From: Lachnospiraceae bacterium
GTDB lineage: Bacteria; Bacillota; Clostridia; Lachnospirales; Lachnospiraceae
Length of the DNA stretch: 47,785 nucleotides
Direction of reading: 5' to 3'
NCBI GenBank assembly: GCA_017521605.1
Contig: JAFXCD010000117.1
Location: 1-47,785, forward strand
Shown: positions 8,452 through 17,691 of the stretch, piece by piece
How the letters are laid out: the number at the start of each line of letters is the position of its first letter
How positions within the stretch are numbered: position 1 is the stretch's first letter
The notes under the pieces: model-generated
Told to the model about the DNA's origin: nothing
What the model saw: only the letters and a program-made list of their open reading frames with translations
Databases searched by the model: none
Position numbers and translations under genes: made by a program

Positions 8452-8480
8452 AAAATGAATGGCTGCCAATTGGCAGCCAT
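8452..8480 (-). terminator. Terminator after zapA
   Basis: A perfect 22-base palindrome (8459-8480; arms GGCTGCC/GGCAGCC), five bases after the zapA stop, followed on the minus strand by TCATTTTT. It sits just ahead of the U32 start and may allow partial read-through. Confidence 0.85.
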
Positions 8481-8485
8481 ATCCC

Positions 8486-8827
8486 TTATCGTCTATTATT
8501 ACTATTCTTACTTAAATTCTCCAGTTTCATCTGGGCAGAAACCAATTCATGCTTTAAATCATATAATTCTTTTTCTTTTCTTTGAAGTTCATCCTCAATT
8601 AATGAAATTTGCTTTTTCGCCTTAAAATAGTCATCCGCAATATTTAACTGCATCAAAATATTCTGGGTGTCGATGGGCTGACGCTTAAAATTAGGTAATT
8701 TATTATACTCATTATATTTACTATTTAGGTAATTTGCAACCTTCTGCAAATATTCTTCACTTTCATAACCGCTCAGTGTAAAAACTTTGCCCGCAATAAT
8801 CACTTCAATATCTGTTTTTGAAGACAT
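8486..8827 (-). CDS. zapA: Cell division protein ZapA
   Basis: About 113 residues with the ZapA layout: an N-terminal beta part (IEVIIAGKVFTLSGYESEEYLQ) and VANYLNSKY, followed by a long helix and coiled coil. ZapA cross-links FtsZ filaments at the division ring. The frame can be extended to a GTG at 8833, but GGGGTG is placed five bases before the ATG at 8827. In Clostridia zapA commonly lies beside a U32 peptidase gene, as here. It follows ruvB by about 100 bases. Confidence 0.9.
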   Translation of the reverse strand: MSSKTDIEVIIAGKVFTLSGYESEEYLQKVANYLNSKYNEYNKLPNFKRQPIDTQNILMQLNIADDYFKAKKQISLIEDELQRKEKELYDLKHELVSAQMKLENLSKNSNNRR

Positions 8828-8929
8828 ACGCACACCCCTTATCCTTTATGCATACAAAATATGCCAAATACACGTAATAATTATACAAGATATATTATAT
8901 ATCATATATGGATAAGTGGCAAGTACTTT

Positions 8930-9928
8930 TTATTCAGCCCTTTGTATTCCTAAATGTTTGTATGCATACTCGGTCACAACTCTGCCTCGAGGTGTACGAT
9001 TAATAAAGCCATTTTTAATTAAATAGGGCTCATATACATCCTCAATGGTACCTGTATCCTCTCCAATGGATGCAGCTAGAGTATCCAGCCCCACTGGTCC
9101 ACCACTAAACTTCTGAATCATGGTCATCAGTATATTCCTATCAATATGGTCCAGACCCATTCTGTCAACATCCATTAAATCCAGCGCTTCATTTGCAACT
9201 GCCTCTGTAATCACTCCATCGAAACGTACCTGGGCAAAATCACGGACTCTCTTAAGTATACGGTTAGCAAGTCTTGGAGTTCCACGACTTCTTCTGGCCA
9301 TCTCCAGAGCACCCTTTTTCTCAATTTCTACATTCAAAATACGGGCAGAATGCTCAATAATCTGACGAAGCTCATTTAATTCATAAAACTCCAGATGATG
9401 TATCATACCGAAACGGTCTCTTAAAGGAGCTGTCAACATACCGGCCCTGGTGGTAGCTCCAACCAACGTAAACTTAGGCAAATCCAAACGTACACTTCTC
9501 GCAGAAGCTCCCTTACCAATCATAATATCAATAGCATAATCCTCCATGGCCGGATATAAAACTTCCTCTACCTGACGGTTTAAACGGTGGATTTCATCCA
9601 CAAACAGCAAATCGCCTTTCTCAAGATTATTCAGTATCGCCGCCATTTCACCGGGCTTTTCAATGGCCGGTCCTGATGTTACTTTAAGATTTACACCCAT
9701 CTCGTTGGCAATAATACCTGCCAACGTGGTCTTACCTAATCCGGGAGGTCCATAAAACAACACATGATCCAGTGCATCTCCACGTTGTTTTGCCGCTTCT
9801 ATATAAATCTTCAAGTTCTCCTTAATTTTGGATTGACCAATGTAGTCATCCAATTTCTGAGGACGCAGTGACCCTTCAATTTTTACATCCTCCTGTGTTA
9901 AGTTGGTTTCTATGATTCTTTTTGCCAT
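8930..9928 (-). CDS. ruvB: Holliday junction branch migration ATPase RuvB
   Basis: 332 residues. The start [13 protein letters not shown], Walker [12 protein letters not shown], Walker [11 protein letters not shown], sensor 1 region VGATTRAG and arginine finger region PLRDRFG, plus the C-terminal winged helix ([16 protein letters not shown]), are all present. RuvB hexamers pump DNA through the RuvA-bound Holliday junction. It follows ruvA with a 16-base gap, so the two are one operon. No ruvC is in the window, as usual for Firmicutes, which use RecU or another resolvase. Confidence 0.98.
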   Translation of the reverse strand: MAKRIIETNLTQEDVKIEGSLRPQKLDDYIGQSKIKENLKIYIEAAKQRGDALDHVLFYGPPGLGKTTLAGIIANEMGVNLKVTSGPAIEKPGEMAAILNNLEKGDLLFVDEIHRLNRQVEEVLYPAMEDYAIDIMIGKGASARSVRLDLPKFTLVGATTRAGMLTAPLRDRFGMIHHLEFYELNELRQIIEHSARILNVEIEKKGALEMARRSRGTPRLANRILKRVRDFAQVRFDGVITEAVANEALDLMDVDRMGLDHIDRNILMTMIQKFSGGPVGLDTLAASIGEDTGTIEDVYEPYLIKNGFINRTPRGRVVTEYAYKHLGIQRAE

Positions 9929-9944
9929 ATCAGCCTTTTCCTAT

Positions 9945-10553
9945 CTAAAATAATTTTTTCAAAGCCGCCTTCAACAATGCACCAGCATCCATATTTTCGC
10001 CACCGGGCACTGCATTTACTGCCTTTAAACTTTCCGACTGTCCATATCCCAAGGCTACCAAGGCTTCCACAGCTTCCTTCTTCTGAGCATCATCAATAGC
10101 TATGTTGCCACCTTGATATGCATCCATCTCTTTTTGGACCATAGTATCATCAATAGCCAGCTTGTCCTTAAGCTCTAATATCAGACGCTCTGCAGTACGC
10201 TTACCGATACCGGGTGCCTTAGATATTGCCTTCACATCCTGAGAAATAATAGCAAATCGCAAATCATCCGCATCCATGGCAGATAACAGTCCTAATGCAC
10301 CTTTGGGTCCGATACCGCTTACTGTAATGCACTTTTTAAACATCTCTAAATCCGCCTTGGATAAAAATCCGTACAACTGCAGAGCATCTTCCTTTACATT
10401 GGTATAAGTATAGAGCTTCACTCTCTCCCCAATCCCCGGAAGTCTGGTCATGGTCTGCCCCGAAATCTGCACATTGTAACCTATATCATTCACATCAATG
10501 ATACAATTATCTTCTTCAATATCTGCTATAATACCATTTAAATATGCATACAT
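9945..10553 (-). CDS. ruvA: Holliday junction DNA helicase subunit RuvA
   Basis: 202 residues with the N-terminal OB fold (MYAYLNGIIADIEEDNCIIDVNDIGYNV), two helix-hairpin-helix motifs (VSGIGPKGALGLLSAM and APGIGKRTAERLILELKDKL) and the C-terminal UBA-like domain (EAVEALVALGYGQSE) that contacts RuvB. RuvA binds the four-way junction. It is the first gene of the ruvAB unit; a possible promoter with TTGCAT and TAGAGT stands in the 123-base gap upstream. Confidence 0.98.
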   Translation of the reverse strand: MYAYLNGIIADIEEDNCIIDVNDIGYNVQISGQTMTRLPGIGERVKLYTYTNVKEDALQLYGFLSKADLEMFKKCITVSGIGPKGALGLLSAMDADDLRFAIISQDVKAISKAPGIGKRTAERLILELKDKLAIDDTMVQKEMDAYQGGNIAIDDAQKKEAVEALVALGYGQSESLKAVNAVPGGENMDAGALLKAALKKLF

Positions 10554-10676
10554 GATTATTTCTCCGTGTACTTAATCACTACTAATTAATAAACTATCAC
10601 TTCACTTTTTACGTTTTATTCTCACATATTACTCTACCACAACTCATCGCGATATGCAAGAACATTTGTTCGCCAC

Positions 10677-12053
10677 TTAAGTATTTCCTATATCCTGAAC
10701 TTTCAGTTTCCGATAAATCACCAGAAACATAATCAGCTGTACAATAAAAGTTATGGCCCAAGTAACCGGATAAGAAATATAAAGTACCTTTAATGTTTTG
10801 ATTTTCGCAAATATGGTATAAATCCAAACCACGCGGAAAGCACAAACACCTGTCAGGGATACGATCATAGGAGCAATAGCATAACCCATACCACGTAAAA
10901 TTCCCACCATGACATCCATCATACCGCACAGGAAATAAGTAGTACAAATTATCAATAATCGATTTACGCCATACTGTATTACCTCCGGATCGGTGGAATA
11001 GAGACTTAGTAATGGACGACTAAATATTAAGATAATACCGCTTAAAATCACTCCTACTACCAATACCAGAAGCTCACATATCCATGCAATCTTAGCAATT
11101 CGTTTGAATTTGCGTGCACCATAATTTTGTCCCGAAAAGCTTACTGCGCCCTGATGCAAAGCATTCATGGCAGTAAACACAAAACCTTCGATATTCTGAC
11201 CTGCAGTATTGCCTGCCACTGCAATATATCCAAAAGAATTTACAGAAGACTGAATGAGTACATTAGATACTGAGAACATGGCACCCTGTAAGCCTGCCGG
11301 TACACCTATACGAATCATCTTAAAAAGTTTATCCGGTACAATACGAAGCTTCTTCAAGTCCAACTTAATACTACCATCATTTAAAATCAGACACCTAATA
11401 ACTAATCCTGCGGAAACTACCTGGGACAATACGGTAGCCAATGCCACACCTGCTACCCCCATATGAAATACAATAACAAATATCAAATTCAACAATACGT
11501 TCAATACACCTGCAACCATCAAATAATACAGAGGTCTTTTTGTATCCCCAATCGCACGTAAAATCGCACTACCGAAGTTATACAGCATCATAACCGGCAT
11601 ACCAACAAAGTAAATCCACATATAAATAACCGACTGGTCAATCACATTTTCCGGTGTATCCATAAGTGCCAATGCCGGTCTTGCTAATCCAATACCCAAA
11701 ACAACTAAAATTAAACCGGAAACCAAGGCTGTGGTAATGGCTGTATGTACCATATCATCCAGTTCTTTCTTCTGTCCAGCACCATAAAATCGTGCAACCA
11801 GTACATTGGCGCCGATGGAAAGACCCATAAAAACATTTACAAAAAGATTGGTCAGTGAACTGGTTGGTCCCAGTGCTGCCAGAGCTTCTTTTCCCGCAAA
11901 TCGTCCAACCACCACGATATCCGCCGCATTAAAGGTCAGCTGTAATAAACCGGACAGCATAAGGGGAAATGAAAAAATTAAAATTTTCGACAATAACGGG
12001 CCATTACACATGTCCATTTCATATTTATTTGTTTTTTTGTTTGTATTACTCAT
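10677..12053 (-). CDS. MATE family multidrug efflux protein
   Basis: About 458 residues, with twelve hydrophobic segments in two repeated halves. Family marks are the start MCNGPLLSKILIFSFPLMLSGLLQL, NAADIVVVGRFAGKEALAALG and the second-half equivalent GAMFSVSNVLIQSSVNSFG...VAGNTAGQNIEGF. MATE proteins export cationic drugs or metabolites using Na+ or H+ gradients. The frame extends to 12152, but the extra 33 residues lack the family character and GAGGTG lies just before the ATG at 12053. Substrate unknown. It is followed by ruvA after a gap without an obvious terminator. Confidence 0.93.
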   Translation of the reverse strand: MSNTNKKTNKYEMDMCNGPLLSKILIFSFPLMLSGLLQLTFNAADIVVVGRFAGKEALAALGPTSSLTNLFVNVFMGLSIGANVLVARFYGAGQKKELDDMVHTAITTALVSGLILVVLGIGLARPALALMDTPENVIDQSVIYMWIYFVGMPVMMLYNFGSAILRAIGDTKRPLYYLMVAGVLNVLLNLIFVIVFHMGVAGVALATVLSQVVSAGLVIRCLILNDGSIKLDLKKLRIVPDKLFKMIRIGVPAGLQGAMFSVSNVLIQSSVNSFGYIAVAGNTAGQNIEGFVFTAMNALHQGAVSFSGQNYGARKFKRIAKIAWICELLVLVVGVILSGIILIFSRPLLSLYSTDPEVIQYGVNRLLIICTTYFLCGMMDVMVGILRGMGYAIAPMIVSLTGVCAFRVVWIYTIFAKIKTLKVLYISYPVTWAITFIVQLIMFLVIYRKLKVQDIGNT

Positions 12054-12165
12054 ATTACACCTCAAACATATCACAACATAGCTAATAATTTTGCTCAAAC
12101 AGAGTGAAAAGAATCTTTGACTATTCAATCTATCAACCTCTGAAAACCGCAATCCTTATTTTATA

Positions 12166-12651
12166 TTATTTTAGATCTTTATCAAATATCTTACTTATAT
12201 AAGGTAATTTGTCAAGTAATAAAGCTAATCCTGAAAGGGACTTATAATATGGTTTTCCATTTTTAACTCCCATTTTTACTTTTACAGGTACATCTTGATA
12301 AATACTACACCATTCATAATCAATAGGATTTGTATTTACAATCAACTCAGAAAGCTGAAATGCAGCGGTTCTATCTGACCACTCGTTGCCACCGGCTATA
12401 GCCGGGCCACTTGGTCCATAATAGATTTCCAAAAAAACCTCTTCACCATCGCCACGTTTACCGCACACTGCTAAACTGAATAAATCTTCATTATTCTTTG
12501 TTACATAGTCAGGTTCTCCAAACAGAGCCAACACCTGACCACAAAAAACACTATGCATTTCACCACTTTCCATTTCATAAACATTTCTGATAAGACTACG
12601 TTCTGTAGGTAATCTTTCCGGATTACATTTTCGAAACCTGTAAGTATACAT
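12166..12651 (-). CDS. Hypothetical soluble protein
   Basis: About 161 residues, no signal or membrane segment. It begins MYTYRFRKCNPERLPTERS and has a middle with VLALFGEPDYVTKNNEDLFS, VFLEIYYGPSGPAIAGG and WCSIYQDVPVKVKMGVKNGKPYY. The family is not recognised; an alpha/beta fold is all that can be suggested. GGAG lies seven bases upstream of the ATG at 12651, which is preferred over the GTG at 12669. It lies between leuD's terminator and the MATE gene and may share a transcript with the latter (112-base gap, no clear terminator). Confidence 0.7.
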   Translation of the reverse strand: MYTYRFRKCNPERLPTERSLIRNVYEMESGEMHSVFCGQVLALFGEPDYVTKNNEDLFSLAVCGKRGDGEEVFLEIYYGPSGPAIAGGNEWSDRTAAFQLSELIVNTNPIDYEWCSIYQDVPVKVKMGVKNGKPYYKSLSGLALLLDKLPYISKIFDKDLK

Positions 12652-12670
12652 TTTATTTCTCCAAAACACA

Positions 12671-12712
12671 AAGTCACTTTGGAACTCCCCATTAGGATAT
12701 CTAAAGTGACTT
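12671..12712 (-). terminator. Terminator after leuD
   Basis: Perfect 10-base arms AAGTCACTTT and AAAGTGACTT (12671-12680 with 12703-12712), 22-base loop, followed on the minus strand by TGTGTTTT. The loop is long, so strength is uncertain. Confidence 0.6.
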
Positions 12713-12720
12713 GTTAAGCT

Positions 12721-13206
12721 TTATTTATTGTTGATGTAGTTAATCAGCCCCTCAGCAGCGATTATCTTCTGCATGAATTCAGGGAACGTCTGTCCCTTGA
12801 ATTCAGTACCCTTGGTACGATTGTAAATCATACCTGTATTGAAGTCAATTTCTACTTCATCACCTGCTTCAATCCCCTTGCTGGCTTCTGCACATTCAAT
12901 AATGGGTAAACCGATATTAATGGCATTACGATAAAAGATTCTTGCGAAGGTTTCTGCGATAACACAGCTTACACCTGCCGCTTTAATAGCAATGGGAGCA
13001 TGCTCTCTGGAAGAACCGCAACCAAAGTTCTTTGTTGCCACGATGATATCGCCCTTCTTTACATTCTTTACGAAATCCTTATCAATATCCTCCATGCAAT
13101 GAGTTGCCAACTCTGCAGGGTCTGAGCTGTTCAAATATCTTGCTGGGATGATTACGTCAGTATCTACATTGTCACCATATTTAAAAACTGTTCCTTTTGC
13201 TTGCAT
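12721..13206 (-). CDS. leuD: 3-isopropylmalate dehydratase small subunit
   Basis: 161 residues with the aconitase swivelling-domain motifs: [15 protein letters not shown] at the start, [19 protein letters not shown] and [18 protein letters not shown]. With LeuC it isomerises 2-isopropylmalate to 3-isopropylmalate in leucine synthesis. The short length is that of the LeuD/HACN small-subunit type common in Clostridia. It follows leuC by 13 bases. Confidence 0.97.
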   Translation of the reverse strand: MQAKGTVFKYGDNVDTDVIIPARYLNSSDPAELATHCMEDIDKDFVKNVKKGDIIVATKNFGCGSSREHAPIAIKAAGVSCVIAETFARIFYRNAINIGLPIIECAEASKGIEAGDEVEIDFNTGMIYNRTKGTEFKGQTFPEFMQKIIAAEGLINYINNK

Positions 13207-13219
13207 CTGTTCTTCCTCC

Positions 13220-14488
13220 TTACATACCTAACTCATATGGGCTGGAAATTTTACCTGTAATAGCACTTGCTGCTGCAACTGCAGGACTTGCAAGGTAAAT
13301 TTCACTGGTTACATGTCCCATACGTCCTACAAAGTTACGATTGGTGGTAGAAACACATCTTTCTTTTTCAGCCAGGATACCCATATAACCACCTAAGCAT
13401 GGTCCACAGGTAGGAGTACTTACTACTGCACCCGCTTCAATAAAGGTCTTAAGTAAGCCTTCTTCCATAGCCTGCATATAAATCTTCTGAGTAGCAGGAA
13501 TAATAATACATCTCATACCCTTCTTTACATGCTGACCTTCCAATACCTTAGCAGCGATTCTAAGATCATCAATACGACCATTGGTACAAGAGCCAATTAC
13601 TACCTGATCAATTACGATATCTTCTTTAATATCATCGATGGTATGTGTATTTTCAGGTAAATGTGGGAATGCAATGGTAGGACGAAGGATACTTAAATCA
13701 ATGGTGTATTCCTCGTCATAAACTGCATCCTCATCTGCTTCATAAATAGTATAAGGACGATTACTATGTTCCTTCATATATTCAATTGCCAGTTCATCCA
13801 CAGGGAAAATACCATTCTTTCCACCAGCTTCAATAGCCATGTTTGCAATGGTAAATCTATCATCCATAGAAAGATTCTTAATACCCTCTCCTACGAATTC
13901 CATGGATTTGTATAGTGCTCCATCCACACCAATCAAACCGATGATGTGAAGGATAACATCCTTACCGCTTACCCACTTATCCCTCTTACCTACAATGTTA
14001 AACTTAATCGCGGAAGGCACCTTAAACCAAGCCTTACCGGTAGCCATACCGGCAGCCATATCGGTACTACCAACACCGGTGGAAAATGCACCAAGTGCAC
14101 CATATGTACAAGTATGAGAATCAGCTCCAATAATAACATCACCTGCTACTGTCAAACCTTTTTCAGGTAATAAAGCATGTTCAATTCCCATTTCGCCTAC
14201 TTCAAAATAGTTGGTAATATCGTTCTTTCTTGCAAATTCTCTTACACATTTACAATGTTCTGCGGATTTAATATCCTTATTAGGTACAAAATGGTCCGGT
14301 ACCAGAGCGATTTTATCCTTGTCAAATACGCCTTCCACCTTCATCTTGTCCATTTCCTTTATTGCTACAGGGCTAGTAATATCATTACCCAATACCAGGC
14401 TCAAATTCGCCTCAATCAGCTGTCCTGCTTCTACCTTATCAAGTCCTGCAGCAGCAGCTAAGATTTTCTGCGTCATTGTCATTCCCAT
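13220..14488 (-). CDS. leuC: 3-isopropylmalate dehydratase large subunit
   Basis: 422 residues, with the aconitase-type [4Fe-4S] cysteines in IGSCTNGR and [10 protein letters not shown], plus [21 protein letters not shown]. This size is the shorter archaeal/clostridial LeuC type. It is the catalytic, Fe-S bearing half of isopropylmalate isomerase. AAGGAGG precedes the ATG at 14488. It is divergent from a LysR-type regulator whose likely operators lie over the leuC promoter. No leuA or leuB is in the window. Confidence 0.97.
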   Translation of the reverse strand: MGMTMTQKILAAAAGLDKVEAGQLIEANLSLVLGNDITSPVAIKEMDKMKVEGVFDKDKIALVPDHFVPNKDIKSAEHCKCVREFARKNDITNYFEVGEMGIEHALLPEKGLTVAGDVIIGADSHTCTYGALGAFSTGVGSTDMAAGMATGKAWFKVPSAIKFNIVGKRDKWVSGKDVILHIIGLIGVDGALYKSMEFVGEGIKNLSMDDRFTIANMAIEAGGKNGIFPVDELAIEYMKEHSNRPYTIYEADEDAVYDEEYTIDLSILRPTIAFPHLPENTHTIDDIKEDIVIDQVVIGSCTNGRIDDLRIAAKVLEGQHVKKGMRCIIIPATQKIYMQAMEEGLLKTFIEAGAVVSTPTCGPCLGGYMGILAEKERCVSTTNRNFVGRMGHVTSEIYLASPAVAAASAITGKISSPYELGM

Positions 14489-14524
14489 GCTTTTTTCCTC
14501 CTTGTAAGTTTCTAACTATAATGC

Positions 14525-14553
14525 ATCATAACATAGTTTTTGTTATAATTCAA
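14525..14553 (-). promoter_or_regulatory. Promoter of leuCD
   Basis: Minus strand: TTGAAT (14548-14553), 17-base spacer, TATGAT (14525-14530), 37 bases before leuC. Confidence 0.75.
14528..14546. promoter_or_regulatory. Likely LysR-type operator over the leuC promoter
   Basis: ATAAC-N9-GTTAT is a dyad of the LysR-box type (T-N11-A) lying across the -10/spacer of the leuC promoter. A second small dyad, ATAG-N3-CTAT, is at 14567-14577, and TAAC-N4-GTTA at 14603-14614. Assignment to the adjacent regulator is inference. Confidence 0.5.
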
Positions 14554-14570
14554 ATACATAATATTCATAG

Positions 14571-14600
14571 TTGCTATAACTTGTGATTATGGTTTATAAT
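14571..14600 (+). promoter_or_regulatory. Promoter of the LysR-type regulator gene
   Basis: TTGCTA (14571-14576), 18-base spacer, perfect TATAAT (14595-14600), 41 bases before the start codon. Confidence 0.7.
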
Positions 14601-14641
14601 TCTAACATAAGTTATTAAGTACAAGTTTGGAGGTAGTATTT

Positions 14642-15556
14642 ATGAACAATTCTCTTAATCTTTATTATATTTTTTATGTTGTAGCCCAGTGTGGCAATAT
14701 ATCTGCAGCAGCAAAAAAACTGTATATCAGCCAGCCAGCTGTCAGTAAATCCATCTCCAAGCTGGAAGAAAACTTCCCCATGCCACTATTACAACGCACT
14801 TCTAAGGGTGTTATTTTGACGGAAAGCGGACAAATCCTATACAACCAGCTGGAAACTGCCTTTCAGGCCATCAAACAGGGCGAAGAACAAATTCAGCAAA
14901 ACAATGAATTAGGAGTAGGTACTATTTCTATCGGAGTTAGTACCACACTATGTAAATATGTGCTACTACCCTATTTAAAAAGCTTTATCGCTACCAATCC
15001 TAATATCAAGGTTAACATCTCCTGTCAGTCCACTTATGAAACTTTGACAGCCTTGGAAAACGGCAGTCTGGATATAGGTCTGGTAAGTGAATCAGAACGT
15101 TTAGGAAATCTGACCTTTCATGCCATACAGACCATTCATGACACCTTAGTTACCAGTCCGGAATATTTAGAAAAACTAACTGATGTTGCTGCAAAAACCT
15201 TTGGTAAAGCAGACCTTACTACGCTTACAGAAACAGAGCTTATGTCCTCTGCCACCTTTTTGATGTTGAACAAAAACAATGTAACCCGTCAGCATGTAGA
15301 TCGCTATTTAGCCTCTAAGGGACTTACCCTTGATAACCAGATTGTAGTTACTACCATGGATTTACTGATTGATTTTGCTAAGCTGGGTCTTGGTATTGCC
15401 TGCGTTATCAAAGAATTTGTTACCGAAGAATTTAATAAAGGGGAACTATTAGAATTTGTAACAGAAGAAACCATACCTGAAAGAAAAATCGGATTTGCCT
15501 ATACCAATAAAGGTCTGGCAAATCCGGCACTTCAGAAATTTTTACAGGGGATGTAA
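14642..15556 (+). CDS. LysR-type transcriptional regulator
   Basis: About 304 residues. The N-terminal winged helix-turn-helix is clear (YIFYVVAQCGNISAAAKKL and YISQPAVSKSISKLEE, then LLQRTSKGVILTESG), followed by the two-lobed periplasmic-binding-like effector domain. The frame can begin at a TTG at 14627, but GGAGG is eight bases before the ATG at 14642. It is divergent from leuCD, so it probably senses a leucine-pathway intermediate and controls leuCD and itself; LysR regulators usually act on the divergent neighbour. The effector cannot be read from the sequence. Confidence 0.92.
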   Translation: MNNSLNLYYIFYVVAQCGNISAAAKKLYISQPAVSKSISKLEENFPMPLLQRTSKGVILTESGQILYNQLETAFQAIKQGEEQIQQNNELGVGTISIGVSTTLCKYVLLPYLKSFIATNPNIKVNISCQSTYETLTALENGSLDIGLVSESERLGNLTFHAIQTIHDTLVTSPEYLEKLTDVAAKTFGKADLTTLTETELMSSATFLMLNKNNVTRQHVDRYLASKGLTLDNQIVVTTMDLLIDFAKLGLGIACVIKEFVTEEFNKGELLEFVTEETIPERKIGFAYTNKGLANPALQKFLQGM

Positions 15557-15575
15557 ATCCTACATCCCCTTGTTT
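15547..15575 (+). terminator. Terminator of the LysR-type gene
   Basis: GGGGATGTA (15547-15555) and TACATCCCC (15561-15569) form a perfect 9-bp stem with a 5-base loop, followed by TTGTTT. The stem includes the stop codon. Confidence 0.8.
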
Positions 15576-15733
15576 AAAACTAAAAAACAAAGCAAGGTAT
15601 CCAAAATAATACTAAACACTATCAAAACACTCATAAACACTCTGCTTCTACCATTCATATTTTTCAAAAAACCACTCATCATTGGGTCAATCAACTTAAT
15701 TATTTGAAATTCTTTTGTATCGTTATTAACCAT
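15560..15733 (-). CDS. Possible 57-residue single-span membrane protein
   Basis: A 58-codon frame starts at the ATG at 15733, overlapping the last 8 bases of the NatB-like permease gene, and ends in TAG at 15560. The first 30 residues are polar (MVNNDTKEFQIIKLIDP, then NMNGRSR); residues 33-54 are a hydrophobic span (FMSVLIVFSIILDTLLCFLVL). The short overlap suggests translational coupling in the exporter operon. The ribosome site is weak (GAGAAG). Its 3' end runs into the stem of the converging LysR terminator. No family is recognised. It fills an otherwise empty gap of about 150 bases. Confidence 0.5.
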   Translation of the reverse strand: MVNNDTKEFQIIKLIDPMMSGFLKNMNGRSRVFMSVLIVFSIILDTLLCFLVLNKGM

Positions 15734-16889
15734 TCACTATCTTCTCACTTTCAAAGCATCTGCCTATAATAATGATTGCAATGATTGAAAAGACCAGATT
15801 CACAACACAGGAAGTCAAAACATTATTCACGGAATACTCCAGTTTAATAATATCTCCCATAAGCAGCATGCTATTCCATGCCGGAATCACATTATTTATC
15901 ATGCCCAGTTTTTCCACCATAGGTTTAAAACCTTCAGTCGTTGCCAACATCCCGGCAATCATCATCACTACCATTACGACCGGAGCCACATTCGTCGCTT
16001 GCTTCACATCCTTGGCAATCGTAGAAATGATCAGCAAAATACTAGCCAATGCAAACACTGCTGTAATGGTAATTACAAACAATAATATGTACTCTGTTAC
16101 ACTGTAACTGAACGTGCCATTCAATTCCATGGCTTCTGCCAGTTTGGGTAAAGAAATAGCCATTCCAATAAATGCAGAAAGTCCACCAAGTATTGCTGCC
16201 AGCAACAGATAGATAGCTTTTCCTGCTGCAATACAGCTTCTCTTCACCGGTGCAATCAACATCGTATTTAAGAAGCCTCTCTCCTTGTCGCCTGCAACCG
16301 ATTCTGCAGCCAGATTCATGCATACCATAAACACACCCATCATCAGCATTATAGGCATCAATCCGGCAAGCAAATCACGTAATTCAGCATCTTCATCGCC
16401 CAAATCATAGGCTATATCCTCTTTTGCATTTACCAAAAACACTTTGGGCTGATATGCTCCTAAAAATACATTTACCACGTTGTATAACGGATAAGAATCC
16501 ACATTTGTGGAATTATACCAGATGTCAATATTGGATAAATCTGCTCCAGTCCCATCATCCAATACAAAATCCTCCGGGAATACTACAAGCAATGTACATG
16601 CTTCATCTTCTATGTCTTTCTTTAATTTCTCTACCTGATCCATGGTAGTGCCCTTAAGCTTTAATTCTTCTAAACCTTCTTTCATATATTCCGGAGCATT
16701 CACATAATAAGCGACTATTTCCTTATCTGTATCAGTTCCTGACTGGGCTTCTCCCATAACAACCATTAGCATTGCATAACCAAAAACAATCAGAAAGGGC
16801 ATTAGCACAATCTGAAATAATACCACTTTATCTGAAAAACCTGCCTTTAATTCTTTCTTAGCAACTGTCCATATATCTTTCAAATTCAT
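15726..16889 (-). CDS. ABC-2 type permease, NatB-like
   Basis: 387 residues: one membrane segment near the N-terminus (LMPFLIVFGYAMLMVVM), a large extracytoplasmic domain (about residues 45-180) and five or six C-terminal segments, the ABC-2/NatB layout. AGDKERGFLNTMLIAPVKR is the typical cytoplasmic coupling region. In Bacillus NatAB exports Na+; other family members export peptides or lipids. The ATPase gene ends two bases upstream, so the pair is one transporter. Downstream it overlaps a possible small membrane protein gene. Confidence 0.88.
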   Translation of the reverse strand: MNLKDIWTVAKKELKAGFSDKVVLFQIVLMPFLIVFGYAMLMVVMGEAQSGTDTDKEIVAYYVNAPEYMKEGLEELKLKGTTMDQVEKLKKDIEDEACTLLVVFPEDFVLDDGTGADLSNIDIWYNSTNVDSYPLYNVVNVFLGAYQPKVFLVNAKEDIAYDLGDEDAELRDLLAGLMPIMLMMGVFMVCMNLAAESVAGDKERGFLNTMLIAPVKRSCIAAGKAIYLLLAAILGGLSAFIGMAISLPKLAEAMELNGTFSYSVTEYILLFVITITAVFALASILLIISTIAKDVKQATNVAPVVMVVMMIAGMLATTEGFKPMVEKLGMINNVIPAWNSMLLMGDIIKLEYSVNNVLTSCVVNLVFSIIAIIIIGRCFESEKIVNG

Positions 16890-16891
16890 GC

Positions 16892-17674
16892 TTATTTACC
16901 TCCCTGTTCTTTTGACTGGTAGCTTAAATAAAATTCATAAAAAGCATCCTCAAGAGATTTGCCTTGTTTCAGATTCTCTAAGGTATCATTCACTACAATC
17001 TTTCCATCAATAATCATGGCCGCCCTGTCACAGACACGCTCTACCAAATCAAAAAGATGGGTAGAAATAATCACACATTTCCCTTCTTCCTTCATTTGAA
17101 GAATAAAATCACGAACATCCTTAGCCGCAATAATGTCCAGACCATTGGTGGGTTCATCAAAAATAATAAACTGTGGGTCGTGAATAACTGAAATAACCAA
17201 TGATACTTTCTGGCGCATACCCTGTGACAACTTGCTGATTTTAGTATCTGCGTAGGAAGAGATACAGAAGCTTTCAAACAGTTCCTCCTTACGCTTTAAT
17301 GCTGCTTCCTTAGGAATATGGTACAGCTCTGCAAAGAAATCAAACATTTTACTTGCTGTGGACTTCATATCCAGCTTCAAGTCTGTGGTAAGAAAAGCAA
17401 ATTTAGAACGTACCAGCTCCGGCGCCTTAACTGCACTAATGTCGTTGTAAAATACATCCCCACTGTCCGGCTTAATCAGTGTGGCCAACATTCTCATGGT
17501 AGTGGTTTTTCCTGCACCATTCGGTCCTAAGATACCAAATATCTCTCCGGACCTGGTTTCAAAGCTGATACCATTCACCGCCACCTTTTTATTACTTTGC
17601 AAATCCAGTTTTTTTTGCTGGGCTTTACTGATTTGGAATGTTTTAATTAAATTTTCTACTCGTAAAATTTCCAT
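16892..17674 (-). CDS. ABC transporter ATP-binding protein, NatA-like
   Basis: 260 residues with Walker A GPNGAGKTTT, a Q-loop near FAFLTTDLKLD, signature KLSQGMRQKV, Walker B FIIFDEPTNGLD and the H-loop ISTHLFD. It is the ATPase for the ABC-2 permease encoded two bases downstream. The N-terminus carries a short insert between the first strand and Walker A (KAQQKKLDLQSNKK) seen in NatA-like exporters. AAGGAG precedes the ATG. Its place after an ArsR/SdpR-like repressor and an SdpI-like protein suggests induction by an envelope or toxin signal. Confidence 0.93.
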   Translation of the reverse strand: MEILRVENLIKTFQISKAQQKKLDLQSNKKVAVNGISFETRSGEIFGILGPNGAGKTTTMRMLATLIKPDSGDVFYNDISAVKAPELVRSKFAFLTTDLKLDMKSTASKMFDFFAELYHIPKEAALKRKEELFESFCISSYADTKISKLSQGMRQKVSLVISVIHDPQFIIFDEPTNGLDIIAAKDVRDFILQMKEEGKCVIISTHLFDLVERVCDRAAMIIDGKIVVNDTLENLKQGKSLEDAFYEFYLSYQSKEQGGK

Positions 17675-17691
17675 AATCTTTGTTCTCCTTC

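Noticed and set aside
10609-10947. 112-residue open frame on the minus strand over the end of the MATE gene
   Set aside because: It is an alternative frame of the MATE gene, rich in Cys/Tyr as such shadows are, without a ribosome site.
15495-15707. 70-residue plus-strand frame past the LysR stop
   Set aside because: It begins inside the LysR gene in another frame and runs through its terminator; the minus-strand small ORF explains the region better.
16042-16323. 93-residue frame within the NatB-like gene
   Set aside because: Same-strand shadow frame inside a well supported coding sequence, no start signal.
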